DNA of 64,000 bases from Nemopilema nomurai (taxonomy: Eukaryota > Cnidaria > Scyphozoa > Rhizostomeae > Rhizostomatidae). The DNA lies in assembly GCA_003864495.1 (NCBI GenBank), contig ML133428.1, positions 2,794,054 through 2,858,053 on the forward strand, given 5' to 3'. Each line of letters starts with the position of its first letter. Within the stretch, counting starts at the first letter, position 1. Positions 13,094 through 26,900 of this stretch are shown here, in pieces. Below the pieces are notes generated by a model. It was not told the DNA's origin and ran no database searches. It saw only the letters and a program-made list of their open reading frames with translations. A program made the position numbers and the translations under genes.

Positions 13094-13104
13094 AATATAT
13101 AGTA
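13094..13104 (-). promoter_or_regulatory. TATA box of tRNA-Sec (type 3-like Pol III promoter)
   Basis: On the minus strand CTATATATTG lies 24-34 bp upstream of the mature tRNA-Sec 5' end. Animal tRNA-Sec genes are known to use an external TATA box plus a proximal sequence element rather than the usual internal promoter alone. A perfect 12-bp palindrome, TACGCATGCGTA, sits further upstream at 13145-13156. I could not identify the proximal sequence element with confidence. Confidence 0.65.
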
Positions 13105-13623
13105 CGGAAAAATCTATACAGCAACCGTTATGGGCAACCTTCTATACGCATGCGTAATAGGCGAAAACGACTATTAGGAAACAAGCTTCCTAGACGGTTG
13201 TGACGCCTGCCAAATTTTTTGGAAAAGGCTCTTCAAGAATAAAAAAACTAAAGAAACGAGAAGTATAGCGTGCTGTAAACTACTTTTGTTGCAAAACCAA
13301 ATGTTGACACCACAGGGCCCCAAGGAGATATGGAAACTTCTATGTACATAAAATACAAAGACAAGAACTAAAAGAATTTGTAGTTAATTTTAACGAGGTA
13401 GAAGTTGCAAAAAGATGGGGTCTAATTACGGGTTACTCAACTTCTGAATCAGCATTACTAAATCAACAACACATGGGACTTAGGGACTAACATTATTTAA
13501 AAAAACAAGGACGCCTATGGCTTTAAACTAACTACCTAGTTTTCATGTGCAAAAATACCAATTTATGAACATAAAATGTCTATAATGACTCCTAAGCGCC
13601 AATTGGGCAGCTTGACTCGATTC

Positions 13624-13684
13624 ATCAAAAACTAATCAATTAATCAAAAACTAATCAATTAATCAAAAACTAATCAATTAATCA
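13624..13684. repeat. 19-bp tandem repeat, about 3 copies
   Basis: The unit atcaaaaactaatcaatta is repeated three times almost without change, followed by degenerate atcaattaatc pieces to about 13704. It is AT-rich simple sequence between tRNA-Sec and the phosphatase gene. Confidence 0.85.
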
Positions 13685-14568
13685 AATCATGGATCAATTA
13701 ATCAACCCCAGTTGGAGTTTCCTATTTGCTTGGCCACTTGATCATTCAAGAAACTTGATGCCATTGGTGCCAATACCAAGGTTGTTTTCACAAAAGTGTT
13801 AGAATGTGTCTCAATCAACCTTTTCTTTGTCCTTCTATTTCGTACTTTCTAACTTGCATAAGCTCTGTATCATTTAGGCAAAAAACTAAGAATTTTCATC
13901 ATGGTACAAAACGACAGAGTTTAAGAAAATTGATCAAATTGTGTCTGTTGTGAATAATTATGACAAATAATTTTTAAGGGCGACATGCAAGTTTTATTCG
14001 ATTCAAAGCCGACTGTTCCCCTTTTCCTAACAGAACAACGGCATCAATTTAAAGAATACGAAGAGGATGATATAACCAAGTTTAAAACTCTTTCGAAAAT
14101 GGCGGTATAATGATGAAACTAAAGATTATGAGGAAGGAAGCTCAGAATGAGTATTTAAAATTGCAAAGTTAATGATGTAAGGTCTTGTTGTATTTTTACT
14201 TTATGATGGATTTGACGCTATTATCAACCATTGCACTCCTTCGAACTCATCACAGCGCCTCTTTTATTCATGACCTCATAAATAAGCCACACTTGTGCCT
14301 TAGATTATGGCCTGGAATGGGAATCATTCAAGCCTGTTTCGCCGTCAGAACCCTGAATAACAGGCACAACTCTGTTAGTGATGACCCTTTTTGAGATTGC
14401 TTTCCTCCACTGGTGAACCGTGATGAAACTTCTTTGGCGGCTAGAAATGGCGAGCGATATTAGTCTAATCGCAAATATCTGCAGCAGCAACTTAATCACA
14501 AACGGTAAGAGTAATCAATCTCTTGAATTGAGTGCATCAAGGCAACATCCCTTCGGAGAACACTGAAG

Positions 14569-14710
14569 TACACGCTTTTTTATAAGGAACCTACCACAAG
14601 GCCTAGTTCCAAAAGTTCCTTATTCGTAGACCTCGATCATCAGATTTTAATACCAAAATTTCCTTAAAGGTTCCTCAATTTTCACTGCACATCAATAAGC
14701 CTTAACACTT
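14569..14710 (+). repeat. Dispersed MITE-like repeat, copy A
   Basis: This stretch, from acacgctttttt to aagccttaacactt, is closely similar to the reverse complement of 22360-22503. Shared parts include ataaggaacctacc, gttccttattcgtagacctc, atcagattttaataccaaaa and cactgcacatcaataagcc (small differences). Two copies in opposite orientation within 8 kb, without coding capacity, point to a short non-autonomous DNA element. Copy A lacks the second terminal inverted repeat seen around copy B. Confidence 0.75.
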
Positions 14711-17700
14711 AATAGAGAGAGGGGCGAGACAGCATATACGGAAACTACTCAATAAAGCACTTGACACACGAATAGCAAACAATCTATGCGAGTATTGGCT
14801 GCAAATGAATGGAACGGACATTTTAGCTCTTGATGCTTGCAGTTATAAAAACTTTGTATAACATTGCCGCGATAAGTAAGGTTCCAGGCTAAGGTCATGT
14901 AGTTTTCGTCCACCCCCGTCTAAGGACAGATTTCTGCCGGGATGGCAGTCAGTTCTTGGCGGGAGAAATGATGATCATCTTTTCAGACGGGGAGCCCAAC
15001 TAATTCTAATTTTTGTCGTTCAACAGTCGCTGTCAGGGAATAGTCTGGCCAGGATTATAAAATTTGTGGCATATTGGATTCTCCGGGAAACTTTGAAAGA
15101 AATTTTGGACGAAGGTTTCCAAAATTAGAGAGGAAAGATATCATAATGAGAGAGGGATCTGAAAAAGCTAAGGCAAGAGCCTGCTGTTTCAATGGAGATG
15201 CTTCGAAAGCTGGAGACCGAAAAGCAGCGGATATTGTGAGAGAAAGATTTAGGAATGAATGAGGTGTGAAGAAGAAGAGGTTGAGGAGGAGACGGAAAGA
15301 GAAGGCAGCTGGAAAATCATAGTAGAGATCTAGAAGAGGTCGCCAAAGCAATACCAATGCAGTGGAAACACTCTCATCAAAGATGATAATTGTGGACGAA
15401 AACAAGAGAGAGTTGGAACGTGCAAAGGAGATGAAACTCGATATCCATAGAAATACGTGTATAATTGCCCAGTTGAAGGTCTTCGAGAGTCACAAGGAAA
15501 TGGGAAGAGAATCAAGAGCATCAGGAATTGAACAGGTGACATTTTTGGTTCCTTGTAGAGTTTATGGATCTTGTAGACTACATGACTCATTATAAGCATA
15601 GTAAGATCGTCTTTACTCTTAACTTGAATACGCATTTCTTTTTATTGTCTAAATCAACATTTTTTATTTCCTAGTGATAGAAATCTTTCTATTACCCCTA
15701 AATATCGTGGAATATTTGTTATTGAATACGCGGAGGAGGAACTGGATCGATGATTCCAAGCATCCGCTTGAAGAAGATTCGGAGAGTGAAAAGGATCAGT
15801 TTTGAAATCAGAAAAAAGGACTAAATAAATATTCGACATGCAAGAATAGATTGACATCAAACGTAAACTTAATCAGCTTCATGTAGAGGGACCCCAATGT
15901 CCAGTTTATTGCATGATTAGCTCTAGAAATACTTCTGCAGATATGAGCTAAAAAGTTGATGAATATAAAATTTATCTTCAAAGAAGCGTCAGCCAAGCGT
16001 TGCATAAATTGATAAAGGATAACAGAACTTATAGAAGAAGTAAACAATAGATTCATGCATGAGTTAAGAATGTGAAATGGCGAGCATAACTTTGTGCCAA
16101 TGCGTGCTGTATTATTTTGTGTCTTCTTTTTGTAATATTAATAGAAGAAAGTCTGAAGCAACTCCTTTTGAAGAAAAATATAGGTTTTAATCTTGGTCTA
16201 AAAGGACATTTATTTGTTTAAGTTTCCCATCTTAGGCCCTGCCATAATTGGGACAGAAGTCGCAATCAGCATCGGAATATTTGCGATTTGCATCCTTGTG
16301 AATGGCCAAAGAACAAATGAAATGAATGAAGCTTCTCTCATTAATGAAATTCCGCCTCTGAATGAGACTCTACTTTCAACAGCGCAAGTTGGTAAATTAA
16401 CTCCCAAGTGATAAAAGCAAACTTCAATGCACGGAATCAAACGACTTTTTAATGGCCAAATGAGGTCACCAACATTGGCATGACGGCTCATATTAAATGA
16501 CGTCAAGTAAAAGACTTCCCTTCAGGAATTAACGTTCAGTAACAGACTTCCCTTCAGACTTTCCCTCCTACCCTATCCTCCAATAACCGGGGAGTAGAAT
16601 CGTTCGCGCATTTCGCACGACTTTTCCCGTTGGAGATTAAGCTTTGAACTTCCTTGACATTCTTCGCCGCATCGCATCGAAGTGTTGTGCAGATTTTTTA
16701 AGCAAAACTCCAAATACAAATGAGGCAACTGCAAAGTTTCGATCAGAGGATCTACGATTGCTTTTACATATGATGCTTTCACTTCATTTGTTTTATTTGT
16801 TGAAGCATTTTTGAAGCTGCAAATATTTATATACAAGTCCAATTTTCTGTGGCTGATTTTTTTAAATCCCATAAATACATGACTTTTCATTAATATTCAC
16901 CAAGTATGTACTACCTTTTAAGCCTTTCCAGCGTACTTCCGCATGTCGAAATTGTTCCGAAGGTTATAAACAAGCATCTTGAATGTTCATCATCTGCTAA
17001 CAAGAATCACCTTATGTTGACATAGACTAAGGGAATAAGGACATCTCTCCTTTCATCAGCTTGTTACTAAAAATGAAAACAGCAATGTTTTCGATAACTA
17101 AACAAAAATATTCATATAACGAAGTTAAGGTGCTAAGGAGAAAATGTTTAATGCATGATAATTAAAAAATATGTTCACAGAATGATAAAAAACATTTTAG
17201 GCATATAGCATAACAAACTGTCTTGTATTGTACGACAGTATGATAAACTCAAGTTTGCCTATGCGAAGTTCTAGATTCAAAAGTGCTTTGTGGAGACGAG
17301 AACAGCGGATAAATAACGTCATTAATTTTATTTTTGATTAGCCTCGTTGTATTCAATTGTTTTATAATTAGTAAAGCAAGCATTGTTCAATGCAGTTTTA
17401 TGGAATGTTTTGGAATAACAGCGCAATTATTTGTACGTGACAGGGCCTATTAAAGTAAAATACTTTGCTGAACTCGACCAAGAATAACATTGGACTTGAT
17501 GAAAAGCGTTTTAGTAACAGTGCATTCTGCGAAGGAATCCGCCTCGTTAAGAGTTTGCTGACCAACACCACAGATGAAAGCGGAAACAAATATGTGATGA
17601 ATGTTGTCCAACTTTGCTTCCACCATCCAGGTTTCTGTTTGACAGAAAAGTACACAACAACATGATTAACTGAATGGAAAATTTGTATATTTTAAGTTTG

Positions 17701-17960
17701 CATCATTTATACGGTGATCGAAGAGACTGTTGTGGAATGCCAGCAAAATGAGTGGGATTATGTATCGGTCGTGGCCAAAAGTATGAAAGTAACGTTCTGA
17801 TCTGCGGAGGGTTTTGGGTTTAAACATTCTTTAAACAAGCAGTTCGGATCTTTCGTTGTACGCCAAGATATTAGAAGATTGTTTGTTTTTAAAAACTTAA
17901 AGAAGAAGGCCTCCTTTAACGAGGAAGCTCAGATGACTTTTGCGGACCAAAGGCCCAACG

Positions 17961-20900
17961 ATGAGCGAATCGGGGGTTTGGCAAAGTTATTTAGAGAGAT
18001 ATGATCAACTGATAAAGGAGAAAAACCTCAGGCCAGGGAGAGACACGCTCACTAACGAATTTCAGGTATTTAGTTTTTAATTTCATTCAAGTGTCTTTGT
18101 CTGGTTTTTGAAAATGAAGGAAGAATAAATGGAAACTGGCAATGTTGCAATTTCTCCTTTTGATAGACAATTGCTGAACTTTCGCACAATTTGACTTGGC
18201 TCGGAAGTAAGCAGAAAATATTAAGAATGTATCATGCAAGGGCTGTATTGCTTGCTAGACACTCACAATTCAGAAAAAGAAATATTTTCAATGGTGTGTC
18301 ACTCAGGCAATTTTTAGAAAACCGTCACTCCAAAGTAGAACATGTTTTCTGAAGTGGACCAAAAATGTCCAGAAAATTTTTTTACACTAAGCAGGATTTG
18401 CAAAATCTGCATTTGTTTCACAGGGTAGGTCCGAGAAATGAGAGATTTTTACTGGATCTCTTGTCTGCTGACTATAGCAATGCCTGCTCTTAGAATAATA
18501 TTTTCTAGCTCCTTGCAGTTACACACATCAGTGATAATGTATATTGATACATGCTGGAGATTATACACTGCATGAAACAGTTAGCAACAAAAACGCAACC
18601 AATCTCTATATTCAATCACATAGAACACCTAGATTCTTTGAAAAACCATCCACAGCTCATTTGTATGTTTATGTTGTCAACAGTCAGACATATATACTAG
18701 TACTTATTTTTGTTTGTTTCCATTACATATTGGTGCATGCCTCCACTGACATTTTTGACACCATAAATTGGTAGAAAGTTATATAATTTCCTACTCAAGA
18801 CCACATCAAGAAATTTCACAGACTGGCAAACTTACATGTTATTCATCTTCCCTATGTAAAATGAATTAAAGAACCAAAAATTACAACATTGTTATTGTAA
18901 CAAGTAACAAAATAGCTGTTTGGATAACTGCCTTGGTACAGTATATTAAACATGCGAGTATGCAAAGTATCTCTTTCAGCAATATTTTTTCAGCTTTCAA
19001 GTTTAATAATTTTTTGGTATTAAAAACTGAAGGCAATCTGCTGCTAATAAAAGTTCCAGTGCAAAAGACACCTTTGAAGCCTATGCTTAGAAGAACTGCT
19101 CCCCCAAGTAGTTTTTAGTGCCCCTTCTAAGCTACGGTTCCTCTTTGAAAGTTTTTGAAAGTTTTAGGGGATCAATGTGAATCTGGCATCATGGAGCACA
19201 GATAGACAGTGGTACAAAATCCAAGTCAAGTCAAGTTAATGCATATTGAAGGCCAAGTGTTATTGCTTTTAACTGAGCGGCAGTGAAAATTAAATACCAA
19301 CTCAAAATCATGCAAGTTTAGCCTAAGTTTACATGTCATATTTAGATCTGCTTATCGTGGGAAAATGGCAGTCTGCCAACTTCTCCTGGCCTTGTTAGGA
19401 GCAAAATACACCACAGCCTTTGGTTTTAAGCTTTTGCTTTTTAGTTCTATTACCATATTTACTTATCTGAAGGGCTCATTTGTTAATGGGTTGTTACACC
19501 ACAGAAACTGATGCAGAAATTGATAAGTTGAAGCCCAAAAAGTTTCAAGACAGCCAACTTCCAGTGACCTCACTGACCCAAAAGCAAAATGGAAGTCATT
19601 CTTGACCTGTTGTCTGCACCATTCCTTGTATCTTGATCTTGTGCCAAGAAAAACCTACAAGAGAGTTACAGGAACACTGACAATAGGAACCAGTCTTACA
19701 AAATGGGTTGTTCTATTTAGAAGTTTGCCTTCCTTCTCAAGAACCTTTGTAGTATTAAAACTTTGTAGAAAAGTTTTGCTTTCTGTTTTTATATAGCTTT
19801 CTATTTATATTTCTGTTTATGTATGTTTATTAGCTTATCTAATATAAGCCCCTAAGTTGCTTAATTCCCTGTCTAATGGCCTATTTATCTGCCTGTCTGT
19901 TTGTCTGTCTGTCAATGTTCTATGCTATTTCAATGTAGCACCAGTGAAATGTTGCATGTCTCCTTGGATTTTTAAGAAGTCAATCGTATCTTTTTATTGA
20001 TTTTCCTTTTTAACTTTTATTTTCTACTCTGTCATGACACAACAAGGGTCTGCTTCTAATCTTAGAATATGGTGGTGCTAACTCACAGGGGCCGATAGTT
20101 GAAGCCACAAAATTCAGCTAAATGTTCTAGCATTTATGTTATTGTTAAGCCATCCTCTAACTTTTGATATAATCAGTATTTGTCCACATGGACTTTGAAT
20201 AGAAGTGGGTGTATATGTGGAGGGGCAAGACCATAAGATACCATCAGGCATCTATTTTGTATTCAAAATTTTGGGTTTTTATCAAACAAATGCATGATCC
20301 TTTGGAAAGTGTTCTTTAGGGATTCAAAAAATAAATGATACAATGCAGAACAAAAAGTACTTTAAGTGTGCAAAAATGGATCCGCTATTTATAGCTATTG
20401 TAAAGTTTTGTACCACAAAGAAATTTTTGAAATAGTGTGTGTATTTTTAAGGTACTGGGGACATAATTCAGTTGAACTACGCTTTGCACTTGTTGAATAT
20501 TGGTAAATGGTACAATACATGGGTACCTGATAGGAGCTAAGCACTTTTACCGCATAACAGTAGCACACCATGACAGAAAAACAGAAAAGTTAATAGTCCT
20601 TCCACCAAGCCAAAACATCTTCAACGACAGCGCTAAAATCATTGATTGACTGCCTCTTTTAAGGCATGTAAGTGGTTGGTTAATCTCAGCGCTCTGGCAT
20701 TAGGAAATATCATCTCTATCTCCAAAGCCAGGCGGCTTTAGTAGATTAAAAACCACATTATTTTTATCTTTTAATCCAATATTATACCTTTTAGATTTTA
20801 TATATTTAATAAAGAGTAATAAGTTTGCTGGATAATTATTGTTACAGCAAATAAAGAGGGACTCAGAAAAGTTGCTATTAGAGGGACAGACTGTCGCCAC

Positions 20901-23900
20901 TGCTGGTGCAAAGGAATTTAACAGAAGGAAAAACAGATACAAAGATATATTGCCTTGTACGTATTTGGCTTATTCTGCGTTTTCTTCAAGCTTTGCTGTC
21001 CGAGACATATCAGGAGAGCATTAAAGTATTCTCGTGTTTCCTTAGCAAGTCGTGTCGTGTTTGTTGGACATTAAAACGTTGGCAGGTAATTTGAGTAAAA
21101 AGTTGTCTTGTTTCTTTAAAGTTTGTTTGACATTTAAAAAGTATCCAGCAATGTTTCAATAGACAAGAAATTGGTAAATTTGTTAACCCTTGTTTTATCT
21201 TATATTTGTCGTTTGACAGTTGATCATTCGCGAGTTATTCTCAATGGAAATGGAACTGAGGAAGGATCGGATTACATCAATGCCAGCTACATTAAGGTAT
21301 CTTGGTTCATTTTCTACATTTTAATTTTGTTATGCATTGTAGCCCGGTGGTAGGGGATTGGTAACGATTATCACTCAAAATCCCTTAAGGTTGCCCACCA
21401 GCTGACCAAAGACTCTCCACTAATAGTAATGCTGATAGTTCATACAGCGAGCCCTCGATTTAAAATTGTTTATCATACCTGGTATAAATGCTTAAAACTA
21501 TTGCTGCATTTGTTGCGTTCAAAGGTGCTTACAACCTGTTCCATTGTGATTTACTGTTTGAGGAACTTACCAACCCATTTGAAAAGCATTTCTTTTCAAG
21601 TTTGCATCATACCTCTCTTGAAGGTACCATTAGACGAAATCTTTAAATTTCATTAGTGATGATTCCCTAAGACACAAGTTTGTGCAAACATTTCTGTTTA
21701 TTTCAGTCGCCAGATGGGAAAAAGGGGTACATTGCATCACAAGGCCCAATGCCATCGACCGTTGACAGTTTTTGGTGGATGATCTGGCAGCACAAAATCA
21801 CGGTGCCTATTTCATTCCTAAACGAGTTTGACACTCAATAGCGCTGCATGTTAAAAATATAACCTAAACCTGTTGATTTTCATTTATACTTAGCGATTAT
21901 TACAACAAAGTTCTATTTTTTAAAGGTCGTTGTTATGGCATGCAAAGAAATCGAGATGGGAAAGGTAATTTCTTCGCAATTGTCATGATCAGTGATGCTA
22001 GGAGCAGTGGCAATGCACCAACATTTTTAGATATAGGCAACACGCTTTGAGTATTTGAAAAATGGGTCTACCATTTACAAAATTATCATAATTTTTAGAA
22101 TAAAAAACTTCTTTTGCATTTAAGTTTTTAGGATAGGCAAAACAGAACGGTTTCTATCCATGGCAGTTGTCATTTGCAATGTCATGTTAGAATAACGCTA
22201 ACTGAATAACGCTGCTTTGATGTTCTTGATACTCTTAAGGCAGAGCTATACATGTAGAATAGGGTCGTCCTAGATTTCCGGTACGGGTTTCAAGTATACA
22301 CGCTTTTTTCATAATTGCAAGCATCAAGAACTAAAAAGCCGGTTCCATGCATGCATCCAAGTGTTAAGGCTTATTGATATGCAGTGAAAATTAAGGAACT
22401 TTTTAAGGAACTTTTGGTACTAAAATCTGATGATTTGAGGTCTACGAATAAGGAACTTTTAGAACTAGGCCTTGAGGTAGGTTCCTTATAAAATAAGCGT
22501 GTAATACAATGATCAATTTAGTTATAACTCTGTTGAATTATAACATCTGCCCCATCAATCGATATAGTGTGAATGGAAGTCTTTTGGAGTTAGGTTCTTT
22601 TCAAGCACGTTTTAAATCCACAGCATCGCTGCCAAAGATACTGGCCTACAAATGGGGAGGAGATGAGATTTGGCCCAATATCAGTTACTTTGGTAGGTGA
22701 AAGGCTCGGGTGTTTTGATTAGCTTGTGTGAAATCTTTCTTTCCTATCTTTATGCTGCTAAAAAAAGACAACACAACAGAGATTCTAGAGAATTGCACTT
22801 GCTTTATTTAGCCTTCGAATATATTAGTTAACTGGCCTTTAAATAGATTTGTGATTGTAAATCATTTTAAGAAATATCCAAGTTGGTTATGCTGTAAGCA
22901 ATGTATCTCAGCCACAATCAGCAAGTATTCGATATAGGAGTGGTGGGGGCAATGGGGCCAATGGGGTCAGAGTGACAGAGCCAACGTTTAAGTTAGCCCA
23001 AGGAATAGGGAAGCTAGAAGGTCCAGGAAGCCTGGAGGGCAAGGAAGGTATTGGCCTCTTGGTGCCAGAGTAATCCGAAAGCCTTGGTACAGATATGCAA
23101 CACAGGGTAGTGGGGCCACAGAGCTAGAGAACAGAGGGGTGGAATAAAGGAGGAATTTAATTTTTAGTATTATTCTGTGATGAATTAGTATCAATATCTC
23201 GCATGCAAATTGTGTTGCAATTCAACCCTATTGCTGGGAATTTTTGACTCGTAAATTATGCCGAATATTTCAGCTATTGTTTGTTATTAATTGTTTTCCA
23301 AGCTATTAATGTTTTTTTTGTTTTCAAGGTCAAAGAAGAGTTGGTAGCGAACTGTTTGACGGAACGTAAGCTTAAAGCTGTTGTTGGCGGTGTAAGTATT
23401 ATTTGCTTCAGCTGTCAATCACAATCCAACGCACCAATGGCATGCTTTAGCATCTATTTTCATATGCTTACTGGTGCCGCTTTTTGGTGGCCTAAAAAAA
23501 GACGGTGAAAAAAGACGGCTTTATATATAAACTCTTTTCAATAGAGTTCTTGGCAAGCTATAATTCACGTATAGAAAACATATCTCCTTTACAAGTATGA
23601 CATGTCGCTTGTGTGTAATCTCCTTTACAAGTATGACATGTAGCTTGTGTGTAATCTCCTTCACAAGTATGACATGTAGCTTGTGTGTAATCTCATTTAC
23701 AAGTATGACATGTAGCTTGTGTGTAATCTCCTTCACAAGTATGACATGTCGCTTGTGTGTAATCTCCTTTACAAGTATGACGTGTAGCTTGTGTGTAATC
23801 TCCTTTACAAGTATGACATGTAGCTTGTGTATAACCCTGTTATATTGTCATAAAGTTTTGTACTTTTTTATTATTGCACAGCTTTGTCATTTCACAGGAG

Positions 23901-26900
23901 GAGCTTCGCCTTTCACAGCTGCATTACACTGCGTGGCCAGACCATGGTGTGCCAAAAACGACGACTGACCTTATTCAAATAATCGAGACGATGAGAGAAA
24001 TTCATCCTTGGGACAGGCCTCCAGCTCTGCTTCACTGCAGGTTGGTGCTTCTTAAAACTGCCAACTTCACTCATCAAGAAAATGTTCCTTTTAACGCTGA
24101 TCAGCTTATACCGCACAAAATTGTGTATTTTTCCTTTTCTTTGTTCGTCCTGGCACACACTTTGGAACTGGAGTGCGCCGCCATTTTGTAGTCGAAAAAC
24201 AAGGCTAATGACGTAATAAGCATCAATATGATTATGTATCGACTTGATTTCTTCGGTAGTGTTGGGTGTGAACGTCACTGAAACTTATTAAGAAAATTAA
24301 AGTTTTAATTTCCAGGCAGTTTTATTGCACATTATATCAAAAATTACAAAATCGATACCTTTTGTCCTTGATTTCGATTATGGAAGATCAATGAAAAACA
24401 TTATACATGGCCTCTTAAACCCTAAAGCTTGTTTATACCAACAGCGAATGGTTTTAGCCTTTTGCTTTCGAATCGCTGATTAATTAAGCAAAATTTAAAA
24501 CATTTTATTCTTTCTACAAAAAGGATGTTTAAAACCGTTTCAGTGTATGATGTAGCACTGCAATTACTCGCCATGATAGTTTTGCATTCTTTTGCCTCGA
24601 TATGACTTTCTTGCCTCGATTTAAGTTTTATTTCATCTCTTAGTGCTGGCTGCGGACGAACTGGGGTCATGATAGCTGTCGATTATGGACGCCGGCTCAT
24701 CCGAAGATCCGTGAGTCAACCTTATTTTGGTTTTTTTAATTATACTCCGTACAATGAATAAACTGCTTAAAAAGATTCGGTGGCCAGTTTTCCTTTGAGT
24801 GCTTTGAACTGGGTAGCTTTTGGTTTCGAAATACACATTAACAGTCTGCATTTTAGACTGTTATTTTTATGACAATGAGACCGGAGTCTTCCTGGTAGAT
24901 TCGACCGGAGTCTTCCTGGTAGATTCGACCGGCTCTTCTAACTAACTTGGTAGCCTATTTATCTTGCATTAAATTTCCATGTTTTTCGATCAGTGAAACA
25001 AATCGGCAATATTTGTCTACGTAATTTTTGGTACTGTTTTGAGAAGAGAGCAAACGTTGCTAGCAAGGAACATACATATTTGATGTAACAACTCACACAC
25101 TTTTATCAAACTAAGTCCCCAAGATATTGCACTCTTTATTTTTATGCGTTTTCTTCTGTACGTATACCTTGCTCTTTTACGTATCCTTGGCTGCTCTACG
25201 AGCTCTTTTAACACTGGCAGCGCCTCATACCTTGAAAATGCAGTTATTCCCTCTCTGACAGTATTGAATTTGTGTCTGTAGGCACTTTTTGGAAGAGGCT
25301 GGTCCAAACTGAGTTGCTCCAAGTAATTGTGGGAGACATTGTGTTTATATTTATCTGTTCTATTTTTACAAGACATCCCTCTGTTACTAACTTGTGATGG
25401 AAGGCTTTAGTTTAGGATAGGAACGTTATCTAGGCCGATGGGCCTAACACCCTCTATGTTTAAGCAAATATTAGGCTACTATCCTGAATTGCTGATTAAA
25501 AAAGATAACGCTGGATTGATAGCATTATTCCCGAAGGCTTTACTTTTGACTTTTTTAGCCTTCAACCTTCAACATATATGATCTGGTTATGACTTTGCGG
25601 AAACAAAGACCAGCAATGGTGCAATCAAAGGTATTTTGCAACATTTCCCAGCAAATAAAGTTGTGTTTCAGCTCTCTAAACCTTCAATATTTCTATAAAA
25701 TTCTTCATCGTACTTTGCTGAAATTAGTGCCTTTACGTAGTGTCTCTGTTCAGAGTCTTTAACTGAAATGTATGGAAACTCGAAATCCCACATTTATCCT
25801 CGAAATATTTGAGTATATGTTCACCTTTAGAACGGTACAGTGTTCAAATGTAGTTAAAAGCTCGAAAGTTTCGTATGCCTAGATATATGCCTAATTCTGC
25901 ATTGTATGCCAAAACTCTAATATTTGTGATGATATTGAAAGGGCAGAGTAGTTAGGGTAATATCAACTAAGTTTCAGCATAAATCTTTAAAAGATAGTTT
26001 AGATTAATGTTTAATTTTGATGCTTTGTATTGAACAAGTAACAAGACTTGCTCGTAATATTCCTTTCCAGGAGCAATATGAGTACCTTCACGAGGTTTTC
26101 AGAGACCTGATTTTGGAGCAAACGAAGAAAAAGGAAGACTCATTTTCTTCGTATGTGAACATAGACTATCCCAAAAAGAGCGAAGAGGTTTGTTAAGCTT
26201 GACTAGGTTGTCCCTCTGTAACTCAATAATTTGTGTATGAAAAGTATGTCGATAGCTTAATATTGTCAATGTAGGCCTTCTTTGTGTGGTGTTTGTCCAA
26301 TCGATGTTTGAGATTGTCACTAGATTGCCAGTTATGTAAAATTAGGCCATAAATGCTAGCTTCTATATCAATAGTTTGTTTTGTCATATTCAAAAAGGTC
26401 GAGCTGCCCACCTAACACGACGGTAAAATTGTCAATGAGCATTCAGTTCAGAATTTCTCAAAATTTCATCACACACAACCGGTTAAAGAATCAAGTATAT
26501 AATAATGTGCAGTATTTTCTTATCTGCATTGGTAATGGAATGTCTTGTCGGAGAACTTTCCCAATAGTTGAAGAACCCAACCAGAGAAAAGCCTCCTCTT
26601 ATTTAGAACCAATAATTTACTCAAGAGCATCCATGCTCCGCAAACTGGATCTTTTTTCTTGTTTGTTTGTCTCATTCTAGCAGTCAATATTCCATATGCT
26701 CATTAACAATGCTGATTTGTCATATACCCCTTTTTGAAGAAATACTTACTCTCACTTCTCCCTTCTTGTGGCCAGTTTCAACGCATGTTATACAGTTTTT
26801 ATGCCGATTAGTTCTAAATGCGCCAATTATTATGCCAAATATTGTCATTGACAGGAGGAAATTCCTTTTTATGAAAATTTGGACCCGAAAGCCAGATACG

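Larger units (their letters stand above)
13105..17960. other. Gene-poor stretch between tRNA-Sec and the phosphatase
   Basis: No complete gene is recognisable. Short open stretches exist at 15074-15262 (basic, Lys/Arg-rich), 15362-15595 (charged, VDENKRELERAKEMKL) and 16214-16411 (a possible single membrane helix, AIIGTEVAISIGIFAICILV). I cannot join or assign them; they may be decayed element fragments or exons of an unknown gene. The region also holds a 19-bp minisatellite and one copy of a dispersed repeat, listed separately. Confidence 0.35.

Noticed and set aside
12871..13095. 74-codon minus-strand open frame
   Set aside because: It lies across the tRNA-Sec gene and is explained by it.
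23521..23968. Repetitive open frames on both strands (repeats of MTCSLCVISFTS)
   Set aside because: They come from a 36-bp minisatellite whose period is a multiple of three; the plus frame also runs out of frame over phosphatase exon 8.
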